This document shows, piece by piece, positions 1 to 11,198 of a stretch of 64,000 nt of DNA (the first letter of the stretch is position 1; every line of letters begins with the position of its first letter). The notes beneath the pieces were generated by a model that ran no database searches, was not told the origin of the DNA, and saw nothing but the letters and a program-made list of their open reading frames with translations. The position numbers were made by a program, and so were the translations under genes. Source of the DNA: Gigaspora rosea. Its lineage: Eukaryota > Glomeromycota > Glomeromycetes > Diversisporales > Gigasporaceae. Location of the stretch: the NCBI GenBank assembly GCA_003550325.1, contig QKWP01001173.1, positions 95,592 to 159,591 on the forward strand, written 5' to 3'.

Positions 1-29
1 TTTACATCTAAGGCCAATATTTTTTTAAA

Positions 30-116
30 ACTTTAGCATGTTGGGCTTAAAAATTCGGGTCGGGTTCGGGTTGGCTATAACCCGACCCGAACCGACCCGT
101 TCGGAGCACTAGTGCA
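30..116. repeat. GC-rich palindromic GGGTCGGG/CCCGACCC repeat
   Basis: A GGGTCGGGTTCGGGTT arm is followed, after a short spacer, by AACCCGACCCGAACC, so the segment can fold on itself. It is far more GC-rich than its surroundings and resembles the ACCCGGGT-rich palindromes at 4552, 5861, 6340 and 7915. Confidence 0.6.
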
Positions 117-679
117 GACACTACTTGTGCTTTTATCGACTACTCTGGTATATATGGAAAAATTTTGCTAGCCAATCAAATTTCAAGAGGAGATAAACTG
201 TGAAAAAGTTAACATTCTAAAACATTGCCTGTAAACATAAAAATTTATTTATATAAAAAATATATTTTGCATTAGGGAAGTTATATAGAATCGCAGTTAA
301 AATAAACTATATTGAACCGATTAGACTGTTATTACTCTTATTCCATGTTAATAAAGGTTTTTTTTTTACAATAATTTTAATCCACTTACCGTAAAACCTC
401 AAAATAACATCCATAGGCATTATTTTGAATTAAGCTTAATTTAGTCCAAAATTTGTAATTCAATCCCTGTGCGTTATTTCATGGTTTTATGGTAACAATA
501 AAAAAAACTAATTCTAATATAATAGTAATTTTTTTAATAAAATTTTTATACTTTGAAATTAAACTACAGAGAACCCCTTTAAATGAACTTTACAAAAATG
601 TACAGCATATGTATCTTGTTTTAGCTTATAATAACACTGTATATTTTACATTCTATAAATATATACTCTTTTTAAGTAC

Positions 680-1054
680 ATGTATATCTATTTAAATTTT
701 TTTTACAATGGTTTCCAGATCGCATTATGCGATAACGCATTTCAAGTTCGATTGGTTAATTCTGTCGGACATCGTTACATAAATTTTCTAAAAAATAGAA
801 AATTTCAAGTCAGATTTAGCTTAGAAAGATTTAAGAAAATGATGAAAATTTTATGCATACATATACAAAATTTCGCGTCGAATCTTTTACTTAGAAGTGA
901 AGATGGATATCTTAGTAAATTTAAAGATATTTTTATTTTTATAATTGCTTATTTTTTTTATAAACTGACTTCCTCTCTAAAAACTGCAGATGTAATTTGT
1001 TTAAATGATCGTCAATTGTATAAGTTAATTCATGATCCGCCTAAGAAACAATAA
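680..1054 (+). CDS. doubtful hypothetical ORF, possibly a terminal exon
   Basis: An open frame of up to 124 codons. From about 718 onward (after a TTTCCAG that could be a splice acceptor) its composition is more protein-like than nearby frames: mixed charged and hydrophobic residues, ending in a basic DPPKKQ tail. The upstream residues are low-complexity. I recognise no family. It stops just before a TIR element at 1069 and could be a 3' exon of a decayed gene or chance. No conserved motif, signal peptide or clear membrane segment supports a function. Confidence 0.2.
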   Translation: MYIYLNFFYNGFQIALCDNAFQVRLVNSVGHRYINFLKNRKFQVRFSLERFKKMMKILCIHIQNFASNLLLRSEDGYLSKFKDIFIFIIAYFFYKLTSSLKTADVICLNDRQLYKLIHDPPKKQ

Positions 1055-1068
1055 CAAGCATAGTAAAC

Positions 1069-1713
1069 TGCAGCCCTATAAGTAAAATGTATCGTAAGTA
1101 CGAGTTAGAAGCGGAACGGCACGGGTTTTGGTGACACGGATTAAACCGGATTATGAACGTAAGAGGCTTGGATTGGCACGGATTTTTGGCCCGTGGTGGA
1201 CCGTATACCCGTACAAATTAGACCGTTAGTGACTCGGGTTTTGCAACACTTTAGTCCAAATGTCACGGGTTTTGGTACAGGTAATTAACGTGAATTAACG
1301 TCTGTAATAAAAAAATACATACAAGTAGATTACATAAACAATCAATATAATATGAACAAACTAACTGCGCATGTATCAAAATTTCGTAAAGAATTTTTTT
1401 TTTAAGACACCCAGAGCAGTTTCATTAGCGAAATTATGAGATATCGCAATTTTTTTAAAAAAAAATCGTATATTGATCTTTTGCTCTTCGTGAAACGAGC
1501 CAACACGTACCACCTTTGACACGTATCCTTCGTGAAATGAAGGTGCCATTACGTATAACGTGACATAACGTGCCACCTCCTATGTAATTTCCGTACCACT
1601 TTTTACCGTGACATTCCGTTCAACGGTCTGTACGTATTGCTCCGACCGTGCCATTTCGTGTATTCCTGACACCAACCCGTACCACACCCCGGATCACTTT
1701 TTTTATAGGGCAG
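1069..1713. mobile_element. TIR element (MITE-like), ends CTGCAGCCCTATAA / TTATAGGGCAGAG
   Basis: The two ends are imperfect inverted repeats (CTGCAGCCCTATAAGTAAAATG against CTCTGCCCTATAAAAAAAGTG when reversed). The interior is unusually GC-rich with many CACGGG, GTGCCA and CGTACC words, partly in inverted orientation. No transposase frame is seen. The superfamily cannot be told from the sequence. Confidence 0.55.
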
Positions 1714-1731
1714 AGACATGCTTATTATGTA

Positions 1732-2074
1732 ATTTTACCTTTGAATCTGGAATTTTTTAAAAACAAGTGAATTTATACTAAGTAAATCTCACATATGCTC
1801 ATAACAAACATTGTTTTAAGCATAATAGTAGTCGAAACATTCAAATCTGTCAAGTGGATCATGAAATACAACAGTAATACAGCTATATGTTTACTTCTTT
1901 ATTTATATCATATAGTCACAAAACAAAAGCATGATCTACAATTTTAATGTTTCAACTACTATTATATTCAGAATTTTTTCTTTTACAATATTTGTTATGT
2001 ACATATTGAACATTTACTTAGTATGAAATTGATTTATCTTTAAAAATACTCCAAATTCCAAAAAAGGTGAAATT
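1732..2074. mobile_element. foldback element with arms of about 135 bp
   Basis: The left arm (1732-1863) and right arm (1928-2074) are inverted copies sharing blocks such as ATACTAAGTAAAT, CATAACAAA.ATTGT and TAATAGTAGT.GAAACATT. The loop is only about 65 bp. There is no coding capacity, so this is a non-autonomous foldback or MITE. Confidence 0.65.
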
Positions 2075-3911
2075 TAATAGTAAAAACTATATATATGATT
2101 TTTCATCATGGATCATGAATCAGATATTATTAAAATTACTATCAAATATTAATTTCTTAAAAATAAAGTAAAATTTATTTTTTATTGTTTTAGAAGATTG
2201 TAAAATATAAAATATTTGTTAAAAATGAAATAAATGTTTGTAATGTTGGTAACCTATAGTGATATATTATAATAATATCTAATGGTTTATAAATTTGCTA
2301 TCCAGTAGGTACTATATAAAAACCAACAAAAAAATTTTTACATTATTTTTGTAAACTTTTATTATAATTATATAACAAATTCTTACTAATTTTAATATAA
2401 AAATCTGTAAAGATAATATAAATTTTTCTATAATTATATATTATACCTTCAAATAAATTAGTTTTTTGATATAATTTATAGATTTTGGTCATTGATAATG
2501 TACAAACCTTATTATTCTGCTAGTATGCAATTTGATTTGACTTGATTAAATGTTTGAACTCAAATTGAATTCAAATTTAGATTTTCATATTCAAATGTAC
2601 AACATTTGAATTGATTTTATTTGATTTTATTTAAAAATTTATAGATTTATTAGCTATTATTTTTAAAATCATTATTATTTTAAAATTTAAAATTTTTATA
2701 AGTTCAAACCCAAATCCAAAATTTCAAATTCAAGTCAAATTCAAATCTGAATTCAAAAACAAAACAAATTTATATAAGCAAAAATATTTGATTTGAGTTT
2801 GAAGATCTCTAACTAATATTCATATGCTTATTAAATTATATCAAATAACAAGAAATTATTATAAATACTTAGTAATTTTTTGTATAGAAATAAATTATAG
2901 TAGTAATAAAAATTATTTTTTATTTAAGTTTATTAGATGTTTTAATATAGATTGTAACTAGATTTTTGTTCAAAATAAGTATTTATTATTATATGTATAT
3001 ACATTATATTTCATATAGTTAGATATAATATGAAATTCAAACAAGCCTATAAATATATGAATTTAAAATAAAAATCAGAATTTAGATTAGAGTTAAATTT
3101 CAGTAAAAAATATTTCATATTAAAATTTTGTAAAAAATTTTTTATAAGAACATAAAGTTAGTTCATAAGTAAAATTATATGTTTCAAGTAATTTTAAAAA
3201 ATTGCTATTTTTCTTTAATTTTATACTACATTTGATTTTACAATTTGATTAGTTAATCAGGTAAGTATATTATGTATAATGCATATATACTATTGTATGG
3301 CTTTATAAATAATATTGAATTATTAAATGCACTTTTTAAATTCAAAATAAAATTTAAAATTTTTATAGTTTATTATATTCAAAATTTATTATATAGAGGT
3401 TTGTCATATAAGTAAACCTTTATTTATAATCTAATTAATACAAATTATAATTCAAATAAAACTATAAAAAATTAGAGCATGTAAGTAAATATTAAAAGGA
3501 ACCTGTCTTTTCAAATATGTTATAATAAACTCTTGATATAATAAAGAATTTGAATTGTAAAATTATTAAGTATATCTAGTTTTCTCTTGATATAAGCTAT
3601 AGTAAAGTTTTTTTTTTAGCCTGAATATTTTACTATAAAGTAAATGAGTGGTAATAGTTTGTTTATTATGCTTGCTTTTATTTTTATATATAAATCCGCT
3701 TTTGTTTTTTTGTTAAAATAAATAAAAACAAAAAAAAAACATATATGATTATCTTTTTTTATAATGAAGTGAGAGTTCTTATAATAGATGTTTATTATAG
3801 AAGTAATTAAATATTTGTTTAAAAAAGGTTATTATAGAGTGGTTCATTATAAAAAGTTTCATCATCAAGAGAGCTAATTGTTTATATCGCATAGGCGCAT
3901 CATAATAAATC
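2075..3911. other. AT-rich gene-empty stretch
   Basis: No gene is seen on either strand. A CAAATTTGA/TTTGATTTGA-rich simple-repeat patch lies at about 2520-2800; a similar patch occurs at 23490-23630. The rest is A/T-rich with many in-frame stops. Confidence 0.6.
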
Positions 3912-4217
3912 GGCATTTGCTAGAAAAACCAGGGCTTGATATTTTTGACTAAATTTTAAGATTTTTAATTCAAGTTAAAGTACAAACTTTTATTATATAT
4001 TAGCTTAATAATACATTGGGATTTATAGATTTGAAAAAAAATCAAGATATAATGCTCTAAAAATAGATATCAACCAATCATAAGAAGGTCAATTTAGTTT
4101 GGCGAATTGAATTCAAACATGTACAAAAAAATAACAATACTCTATAAATCAAAAAGTAATTTCGTATAACACAAATTACTAAACCTCAAGCAATGATTTT
4201 CCTAGAAAATGCCCCGC
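3912..4217. mobile_element. degraded TIR element
   Basis: The left end (CGGCATTTGCTAGAAAAACC, followed by GGGCTTGAT) and the reversed right end (GGGCATTTTCTAGGAAAATC, followed by ATTGCTTGAGG) form imperfect ~31-bp inverted repeats. The interior is AT-rich and non-coding. Confidence 0.4.
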
Positions 4218-4551
4218 GCCCTTAATGTGTAGAAAACTTAAAAAAAACCAAAAGTGAAAGTCCACAATTTTAATATAAAATCGAAATTTTTTGGCAAATT
4301 TTTAGGTTGAAAAATAAAATTCTTCTGGTAACTAAAATTCCACATTTTGTCTATTTCTTCGAAGGCAGATTACAACAAAATCAGAAAATAGTAAAAATAG
4401 TACTGTAGTAAGTATAATATTTATCGGTTTTTTTCTCTTAACAAAATATCGATATGGTAAATTTACATTGTTTATATAAAATTTTTTATAAACACATTAA
4501 GTTACATCATACTGCAAAGACTATCTTATCTATTAAATCGCCAATCGCCAC

Positions 4552-4640
4552 TAGAGCTTTGACCCGGGTCAGAAAGTAGTGACCCGGGCGGGACAAATAT
4601 TTATCCGGGTCATGACCCGGGTCAACGGGTCAGATTCGAG
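4552..4640. repeat. GACCCGGGTC-rich palindromic repeat
   Basis: Several TGACCCGGGTCA and GACCCGGG words cluster in under 90 bp, giving a local GC island. The preceding AGAGCTT word recurs, inverted, at the other end of the copy at 7915-7980. Confidence 0.6.
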
Positions 4641-4697
4641 GTAGGAACGTCCTGAGTGCCCTGAGTTTGTAGATCGTTACAATGCCTTTTACATTTT

Positions 4698-4995
4698 ACT
4701 TATTTGCGCGGGTAACACAAACCAAAAAAGGAGTGCGTGAGAAAAAATTTAGGGTTAGGGCCTTAATGTTAGAAGCTATAGGTTAGAGTGGATGCTTAAT
4801 ATAAGTAAAATTTCATTCTTATCATTTTTAATTAGTGCACCAAGGTCGATTTAAACATTAATTTTCGTATTTTCGCTTTTTTCTTCTTTTACGCATGTTC
4901 GAATTCTTCGTCGGGCTGATCCGAAATAGTCAAAATTTGCACTCTCCGATTGGCTATTTCCTCTCCAGGAGCTTGTATTACCCGCGCAAATAAGT
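4698..4995. mobile_element. MITE with perfect 18-bp TIRs
   Basis: ACTTATTTGCGCGGGTAA at 4698-4715 is an exact reverse complement of 4978-4995. The ~300-bp interior has no ORF and carries TTAGGGTTAGGG near the left end. I see no clear target-site duplication. Confidence 0.7.
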
Positions 4996-5451
4996 GGATG
5001 CTACGTTTTACAGTACTTTTTTCGGAAGCTCGGGTAGATTATCTCATCTGTGAGTGTACTAAATAACTTGGTTTTCGTATCATATCAGTTAAACTCGACC
5101 TTCATGTTATATTTACTTACCGAAGTTACAAGTAAATTATAATCACTACGTTTACAAAATTTTTTGTGTTGAGCAAAAAAACGTAAAAAAAGTTTTAATA
5201 ACGTTAATGTATGGGAAGAAATTAGTTCGTTAGTTTTTTTATTTTACATTTTGCATAGATATCCTTTAATAATTGAAAGTATATGAATAGTGTTAATTAA
5301 CTATGCGATTTATTAATAATATTATTGTAGGTGCTTTTATAATATGATAAGAAATTTATAGATAAGATGTATTAAAGCTCAGAGCTTTCTTATTAGAAAG
5401 ATAGTTGTGTAAGATAGTACATATATAAGATATTAGAATTTGAATAGGTAG

Positions 5452-5515
5452 GATTAGACGTAGAATTAGACATAGAATTAGACGTAGAATTAGACGTAGA
5501 ATTAGACGTAGAATA
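5452..5515. repeat. 12-bp minisatellite (GTAGAATTAGAC)n
   Basis: About five tandem copies of a 12-bp unit, with one G-to-A variant (CATAGAATTAGA). It has no coding context. Confidence 0.85.
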
Positions 5516-5860
5516 AAACATATATAGATTATTAAAGATTTTGTAAATTAAATACTATGAATAATTTAACTAAGCTTACACCGGGTTAATTATAAATTTT
5601 AACTATCCTTAATTATATTGTAAATTTTTATGTACTGATATTTTAAATTAAAATGAGAATTAATATTAAAAATTAGGGTCAAGACTAAAATAAGGTTTTT
5701 TTTTATAGTGCCGAACATTCTTACCTAGTGCACCAAATATAGCCGTTTTGAGTTATGGTTATGTTAACCAGGGGGCAAATTAGCAACACTCAATAATTCC
5801 AATTTAAATTATTAATACTGTAATAAATACGTGCTTGCTTATCTAACAGTAACGACTTAG

Positions 5861-6515
5861 AGGTCTTACCCGGGTTGGGTTGACCAGTACGGGTCAGTAA
5901 ATATGAAGGGTTATACGGGCCACGGATCAAAATTGAGCTGACCCGGGTCAGATAAGTTAATTCGATATTAAAGAAAATGTTGCCAAAAAAAAAAAGATTT
6001 TGGCTAGAGTTAGAGCCTAGATATATTTTTACAATCCAGATATTATCAAAAACAAAATAATAAATTCGGATTAATTCATTTAGATCCGGATACTACCGGT
6101 ATTTATAATCTGAGTATAATTTACAGCCCGGATTTAACTTTATGAAAGGTATATTTTAAAACGTTTTAGCATTACATATTTTTTTAGGTTAAAAAATTTC
6201 CACTTTAAGATTTCCACCCGATCAATAAAATGTTAAAGATTAATACGAATAAAGCTTATTTTAAATATATTAATTTTCTTACCTTCTCCTATTAAAAAAT
6301 CTAACACAATGAATATCACCAGAAGATGCGTATATACCTATCTGACCCGGGTCGTGACCCTAGTCAAGAAATTTCGGGTTGTGGTTTGACCCGGATCACT
6401 ATTTTTTGACTCTCTATAACGACCTGATTAGTAAATTATTTCTAGGTAAATTGCGCAACATAGCGTTTTTGCTTATTTTGAATTCTGATCCGTTTGACCC
6501 GGGTCAGAGTAGAGT
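5861..6515. repeat. two GACCCGGGTC-rich palindromic patches
   Basis: Patches at about 5861-5955 and 6340-6515 carry repeated CCCGGGT, GACCCGGGTC and GACCCGGATC words, separated by AT-rich DNA with no gene. They belong to the same composition class as 4552 and 7915. They may be the GC-rich ends of non-autonomous elements. Confidence 0.5.
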
Positions 6516-6529
6516 GTCCAGGATTATGA

Positions 6530-6640
6530 TCCGGCATAATATTCGCATAATTCACCTTATAGCACATAAAATATGCGATTTCGCATAATTTAAAGAAGCC
6601 CGCATAATCTCGCATAATTTATCCTTTCTCTCGTATAAAG
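6530..6640. repeat. CGCATAAT short-word repeat
   Basis: The 8-mer CGCATAAT or a close variant occurs about six times in 110 bp, partly in inverted form (TATGCGA). No gene is seen. Confidence 0.55.
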
Positions 6641-6799
6641 GAATTTCTATTGGTCAATTGTCGTTACATAGATTAAATTACAGAGTGTATTATCAAGTCG
6701 GCCTATATTATACCTAACGCTGGCTAATTCCGAGTAGGATCATGTGAATAATGCTGGCTAAACTATCATAGTATCTACACTTTAAAATTAATAGATCCG

Positions 6800-7265
6800 A
6801 ATGTAGGGAATTTACTGATCAGTATGGTACAACTGATCAGGCCCAGTATGGTATGGATGTGATTTTATCAAATCGTACCATCACTCCCTAAAAAACCCGG
6901 CTCATAATTTCTGGTAGAGCTAACCCTAAATTCTATGAGGTGTGATAAATTATAGTTATTGTATGGGTTGTAGTGAATAACCCAGTTACACACGGGTTCA
7001 TATTCCGTGGCGAAGGCACGAGATTTAAATATGAACCCGTGTGTGTAACGGGTTATTCCACATACCCATATAATAACTATCTTATTGCACGGTGTCTGAC
7101 GTAACAATCCCGTGCAATAACCAAACGTAAAAAGCACGGGTTGTCACATAAGACCCGTACAATAATTAAGCAAACTCTATGGTAAGGTTTAATAAAATCA
7201 TACTAAAATCACATACTGATCTGGTCAGTCGTACCATATTGATATTCGTAACACCTCAAATGTAG
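6800..7265. mobile_element. TIR element of the GATCAGTATGGTA family, long inner hairpin
   Basis: The outer ends (AATGTAGGGAA...GATCAGTATGGTAC and its reverse near 7200-7265) are imperfect inverted repeats of about 80 bp. Inside, 6955-7005 and 7028-7085 form a second hairpin with arms containing TACACACGGGTTCATATT. The minus-strand frame at 6868-7137 is only the hairpin read through and is not a gene. Confidence 0.65.
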
Positions 7266-7698
7266 TAACAATTATTGATTATACACACTAAACGCTTGTT
7301 TTTTTTTGTTTAGACTGATGTGGGGTATGTATAAGTTTTATGCTATCTAGATTCTACCTAGTAGATTTTTTCTTTACGTACTATTGGTTGTACAATGTAA
7401 GTTGCAGATAATTTTAATACATACCACGGCAAAATTAGAACACAAAAAAATTTCTAGTAAAATTTCGTGCTTTTAGATTAGGGATAAAATCTTGCAATAA
7501 GGTTAGAGTTAGAAAAAATATTATTTATATAATAAAATTTATAACACGTAAAAACAGTTTCATAGACGGTTATAAAATTTGTCTTGCATTACAGTAGATC
7601 TTGAAATTTGGTTGGTCAGCAAATTTTTTTTTAACCTTAATCCTGGGGTCCGCATAATAATTTGGCATTTACCGGATCATAATCCTGGGAAATTATAG
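7266..7698. other. non-coding spacer
   Basis: AT-rich sequence without a recognisable gene. It contains the phrase AAAAAAATTTCTAGTAAAATTT (two overlapping words), a motif also seen near telomere-like tracts at 25290 and, more loosely, at 57625. Confidence 0.4.
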
Positions 7699-7882
7699 CA
7701 GATCAGTATGGTATAGGTGAGCAAATCCGTATAGTATAGGCCAAATTTAAGATCTATACTATACCGATCAGCTATGATTCCTAACCCTAACCCTAATATA
7801 TATTACACTGGATCAGTATAGTATAGATTTAAAAATTCGGCCTATACTATACGGGTTTGCTCACCTATATCATACTGATCTG
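7699..7882. mobile_element. MITE with 44-bp TIRs
   Basis: The first 44 bp (starting CAGATCAGTATGGTATAGG) and the reversed last 44 bp differ at only about two positions. The short interior contains CCTAACCCTAACCCTAA. The ends share GATCAGTATGGTA with the larger element at 6800, so both belong to one family. Confidence 0.8.
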
Positions 7883-7914
7883 AAATACCTTAATCCTAGA
7901 CATCCAAAGGTAGA

Positions 7915-7980
7915 GCAATTTTCGACCCGTGACCCGCCGGGTCGGGTGACCCGTATGGGTCACCCGACCCGGGTCTAAGC
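7915..7980. repeat. GACCCGGGTC-family palindrome
   Basis: Runs of GACCCG, GGGTCGGG and CACCCGACCCGGGTC form a strong palindrome bounded by GAGC...AAGCTC. It is the most compact copy of the dispersed family. Confidence 0.6.
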
Positions 7981-7982
7981 TC

Positions 7983-8329
7983 TAATCACCACACGGCATG
8001 GTAACAATTAATTTTTAAAGAAGTTCATCCTAATTTCTGTTTAGTTAGTTTGCTGTGTGGCAAAGGACTAGGTTATTGAGGAAAGAATGAATTATTTTTA
8101 TTTGTTTTTTAAAATAAATGTCATGCAAAAGCATGCTACAGATAAATTTACAAGTTCTACACATATAATGAAAATTCATTATTACCGATTACAAAAAATA
8201 TTTTAATGACACAGACAAATAAATATCTATAATAAGAATAGGAACCATTTAGATGCTTTTAACTCATCTATGGCCGATAAATATACTCACGTAAAATGAT
8301 GTGAAAGTGCAGTATTTCTGCATATTTAT
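7983..8329. other. 3' flank of the Sel1 pseudokinase gene
   Basis: AT-rich DNA with no further gene. It lies downstream of the minus-strand stop at 8330 and would hold that gene's 3' untranslated region; AATAAA-like words are present on the minus strand. Confidence 0.4.
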
Positions 8330-10632
8330 CTATGGGTATTCCAATTTCATTTCGTAACATTTTCCGAAATTATATTGAGAAACTATAGCTTCGTCTTCTG
8401 TGGATTTCAAATACCACTTAAGTGCTTTTGTTTCATCTTTGCCCGTCCCGAATCCATTTCTATAGCACCATATGAGATTTTCCTGACCCTTAATATTTCC
8501 ACTCTCTGCAGATTTTAAGTACCATTCAAACGCCTTAGTCTTGTCTTTCTCTGTTCCGAAACCATTTTCATAGCACCATCCAAGATGATTTTGACTTTCG
8601 GAGTTTCCGTCTTCAGCAGATTTTAAATACCATTCAAAGGCTTTCATTTCATCTATAGCTGTCCCAATACCATTTTCAAAACATTTTCCAAGATTATATT
8701 GACCGATTACATTTCCTCCTTTCGCGGACGTTAAATACCACTCGAATGCTTTCCTTTCATCTTTAATTGTCCCGTTTCCATTATGATAACACCAACCTAT
8801 ATTATTTTGTCCATCCGTATCTCCGCCTTCCGCAGATTTTAAATACCATTTGAATGCGTTTGTTTCGTCTTTGCTTATTCCAAATCCATTGTGATAACAC
8901 CATCCAATATAGTACTGCCCACTGATATTTCCTTTTTCTGCGGATTTTAAGAAACACTCAAATGACTTTTTTTTATCATGGGCTGTTCCAATGCCATTCA
9001 CATAGCACATTCCAAGATTATTTAGTGCATATATATTTCCACCTTCAGCAGATTTCGAAAACCACTCAAATGCTCTCTTTTCATCTTTAATGGTTCCAAT
9101 CCCATTCTGATAAAACCAGCCAAGTTTATTTTGTCCATCGGTGTGCCCACTTTCTGCAGATTTAATGTACCATTCAAATGCTTTTTTCTCGTCTTTTATC
9201 GCTCCAATTCCGTGTTCATAACACCATGCAAGGTTATATTGTCCATTGAAATCTCCATTTTCAGCAGATTTCGAGTACAACTCAAACGTTTTTATTGCGT
9301 CAAATCCATTTTCATAACACGTTCCAAGGTGAAATTGTGTATCAAAACTTCCACCTTCAGCTAATTTTAAAAAGAAATCATAATTATTCACGTTATTGCG
9401 GTGAATGTCGTTTCCGATTTGTAAATCTTGATGTAATTTTTCAGGACAATTTGTGGTTTCCAACAAAGGCAGTTCCGAAAATGAATAAAATTCGGAATAG
9501 AGTTTTCGCTTATCGAGGCTGAGGGATTGTATCATTTTACATGTGCAATAAACCTTTTTGCATTGATTAGCAAATTCAGCTTGCTGACTTTCATTTATCT
9601 CCGAATACCTTTTATTTAAGTCATCTAATAATTCCTTAATGTTTGGTCGTCGAAAGGGATCTGCATCCCAACATTGTTCCATAATTCTAACATACATATC
9701 TAAAAATTTTGATGAGCATTTCGGAAGCTCTGGTCTTATGCCATTACGAATTCTAATTTCTAAATCAACACCATATGGTCTATCATAATATGGAGATAAT
9801 CCCGTTATAATTTTGTATAGAAGGAAGCCACAAGAATATATATCTGATTCGTATGTATGTTTTTTGTCACGTAATACTTCCGGAGCTACATAAGGCAAGT
9901 TTTCATAAATTTTGTTATCACATATATCATCGATATCGTTCACGTTTGAATAGGCTGCGATCATCATTTTGTCTTCGTGTACTAAAATATTTTTCTCATT
10001 CTATAAAATTACAAAATTATATTAATAAGGAAAATTATATCTAGCTTAATATATAAACTTACAATGTTTTTATGAATAACTTTATGCTTATGCAAAAATG
10101 CGACACCCTTTACTATTTCAATGGCAATGTGAGCTTTATCGATCCACCGAAGTTTAGAAAAATTATCATTTAAATAATTTTGTAGATTCCCATCTTTGGC
10201 AAATTGTAATATTATATAGTAATGTTCATTTAAAGGATCTATTTATTTATAAAATTAGCGATTAATAAATTATCATTATATAGCGACAATATGATTTGTT
10301 TCGTCACCTTTAGTAATTCCATAAAGTCGAGAAATGTTGGGATGAAAGCTAATATTTTGTAAAATTTCAACCTACATTTATATTTAAATTATAATGCACT
10401 TAGAAATAGTATATTATGGTCAAAGTCGTAATTATAATAGTACCTCTTTAACAAAATCCTTTTTTTTCAATGGTTTAAAAGTAACTAAGAGATTACAATC
10501 CTTCCAAAGCCTTACAACACATCCACATTTAGTCTCTGTATGATCGATGTCAGTCTTGAATTCATTATAATCGTAGAAATTGATCATTTTTGCCAAAATA
10601 GATTTATCGAGACAGCTTAGTGAAGCCATCAT
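8330..10632 (-). CDS. TKL-type pseudokinase with C-terminal Sel1 repeats (4 exons)
   Basis: Likely exons are 10632-10444, 10371-10308, 10238-10063 and 10000-8330, all GT-AG with matching phases, giving 699 codons plus stop. The single long frame beginning at 9967 misses the first three exons. Residues 1-25 (MMASLSCLDK...DYNEF) precede a kinase domain (about 30-270). The beta-3 lysine survives (VTFK, K53) and so does APE (YVAPEVL), but the glycine loop is degenerate (TETKCGCVV), HRD is HKN (140-142) with the downstream Asn kept (NEKN), and DFG is AYS (159-161). The essential catalytic aspartates are therefore absent. From about residue 340 there are nine 36-residue Sel1 repeats (AEsGN..GQ..LGWCY.NG.GT.KDE.KAFEWYLKS) and a partial tenth, a scaffold fold for protein contacts. 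It is divergent from the kinase at 11529. The 5' end was duplicated into 11057-11198. A scaffold or regulatory role is inference. Confidence 0.85.
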
Positions 10633-11056
10633 ATTTAAAGCGAAGAGTCCGATAGTTCTAACAATTTATATCATTTATCGTAGCATATTTGTAACACATG
10701 CATACGCTCCGGACTATGTATCACCTATCACAAATTAGCTGTTTGAGCGATAAATAGGGAATTTGGTGTAATGTTTCTACAAGAATAATTGTGTAAATAC
10801 AGTTTCCAATTTTTATTACATCAAGCGTATTCGTACAACTATACGAAATATATAAATAAGTTTCATCGGAGATTATTTTGAGGAGGGTCTGTTCTTGCAA
10901 CGATGATGTCATGTGAGATTCCTAATGAAAATCATACATTAAACACTTCAGAAAAATATGCTAGAAGTTTTACGAGCATGCCAATGAGATATTGATAAAT
11001 ATTTTTAAATTTGTAGAATACCCCATTAACTAAGCTATCTCCTGTAAACGGTTTTA
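10491..11056. repeat. 566-bp tandem duplication, copy 1
   Basis: Direct repeat of 11057-11622; by eye only about three substitutions separate the copies. The copy contains the first 142 bp of pseudokinase exon 1, the divergent promoter region, and a cut-off start of the F-box gene. Confidence 0.95.
10963..11056 (+). pseudogene. duplicated 5' fragment of the F-box kinase gene
   Basis: This copies the F-box start (ANEILINIFKFVEYPIN) but has TAA where the intact copy has TTA. It then runs into the duplicated pseudokinase exon read antisense at the junction 11056/11057. It is a by-product of the tandem duplication and is not expected to make protein. Confidence 0.8.
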
Positions 11057-11198
11057 GATTACAATCCTTCCAAAGCCTTACAACACATCCACATTTAGTC
11101 TCTGTATGATCGATGTCAGTCTTGAATTCATTATAATCGTAGAAATTGATCATTTTTGCCAAAATAGATTTATCGAGACAGCTTAGTGAAGCCATCAT
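11057..11198 (-). pseudogene. truncated duplicate of pseudokinase exon 1
   Basis: Encodes the same first 47 residues as the gene at 8330-10632 and then leaves the gene at the duplication junction. The open frame continues to 10932 through antisense F-box sequence, making a chimeric 88-codon frame without the rest of the kinase. Its promoter copy may still be active. Confidence 0.8.

Noticed and set aside
4749-4760. Chromosome end
   Set aside because: Only two TTAGGG units, inside a MITE, with unique sequence on both sides.
9131-9522. Plus-strand frames opposite the Sel1 repeats
   Set aside because: Antisense by-products of the 108-bp repeat period.
10721-10912. Minus-strand 63-codon frame, repeated at 11287-11478
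   Set aside because: It is conserved only because it lies in the recent tandem duplication; no other evidence of coding.
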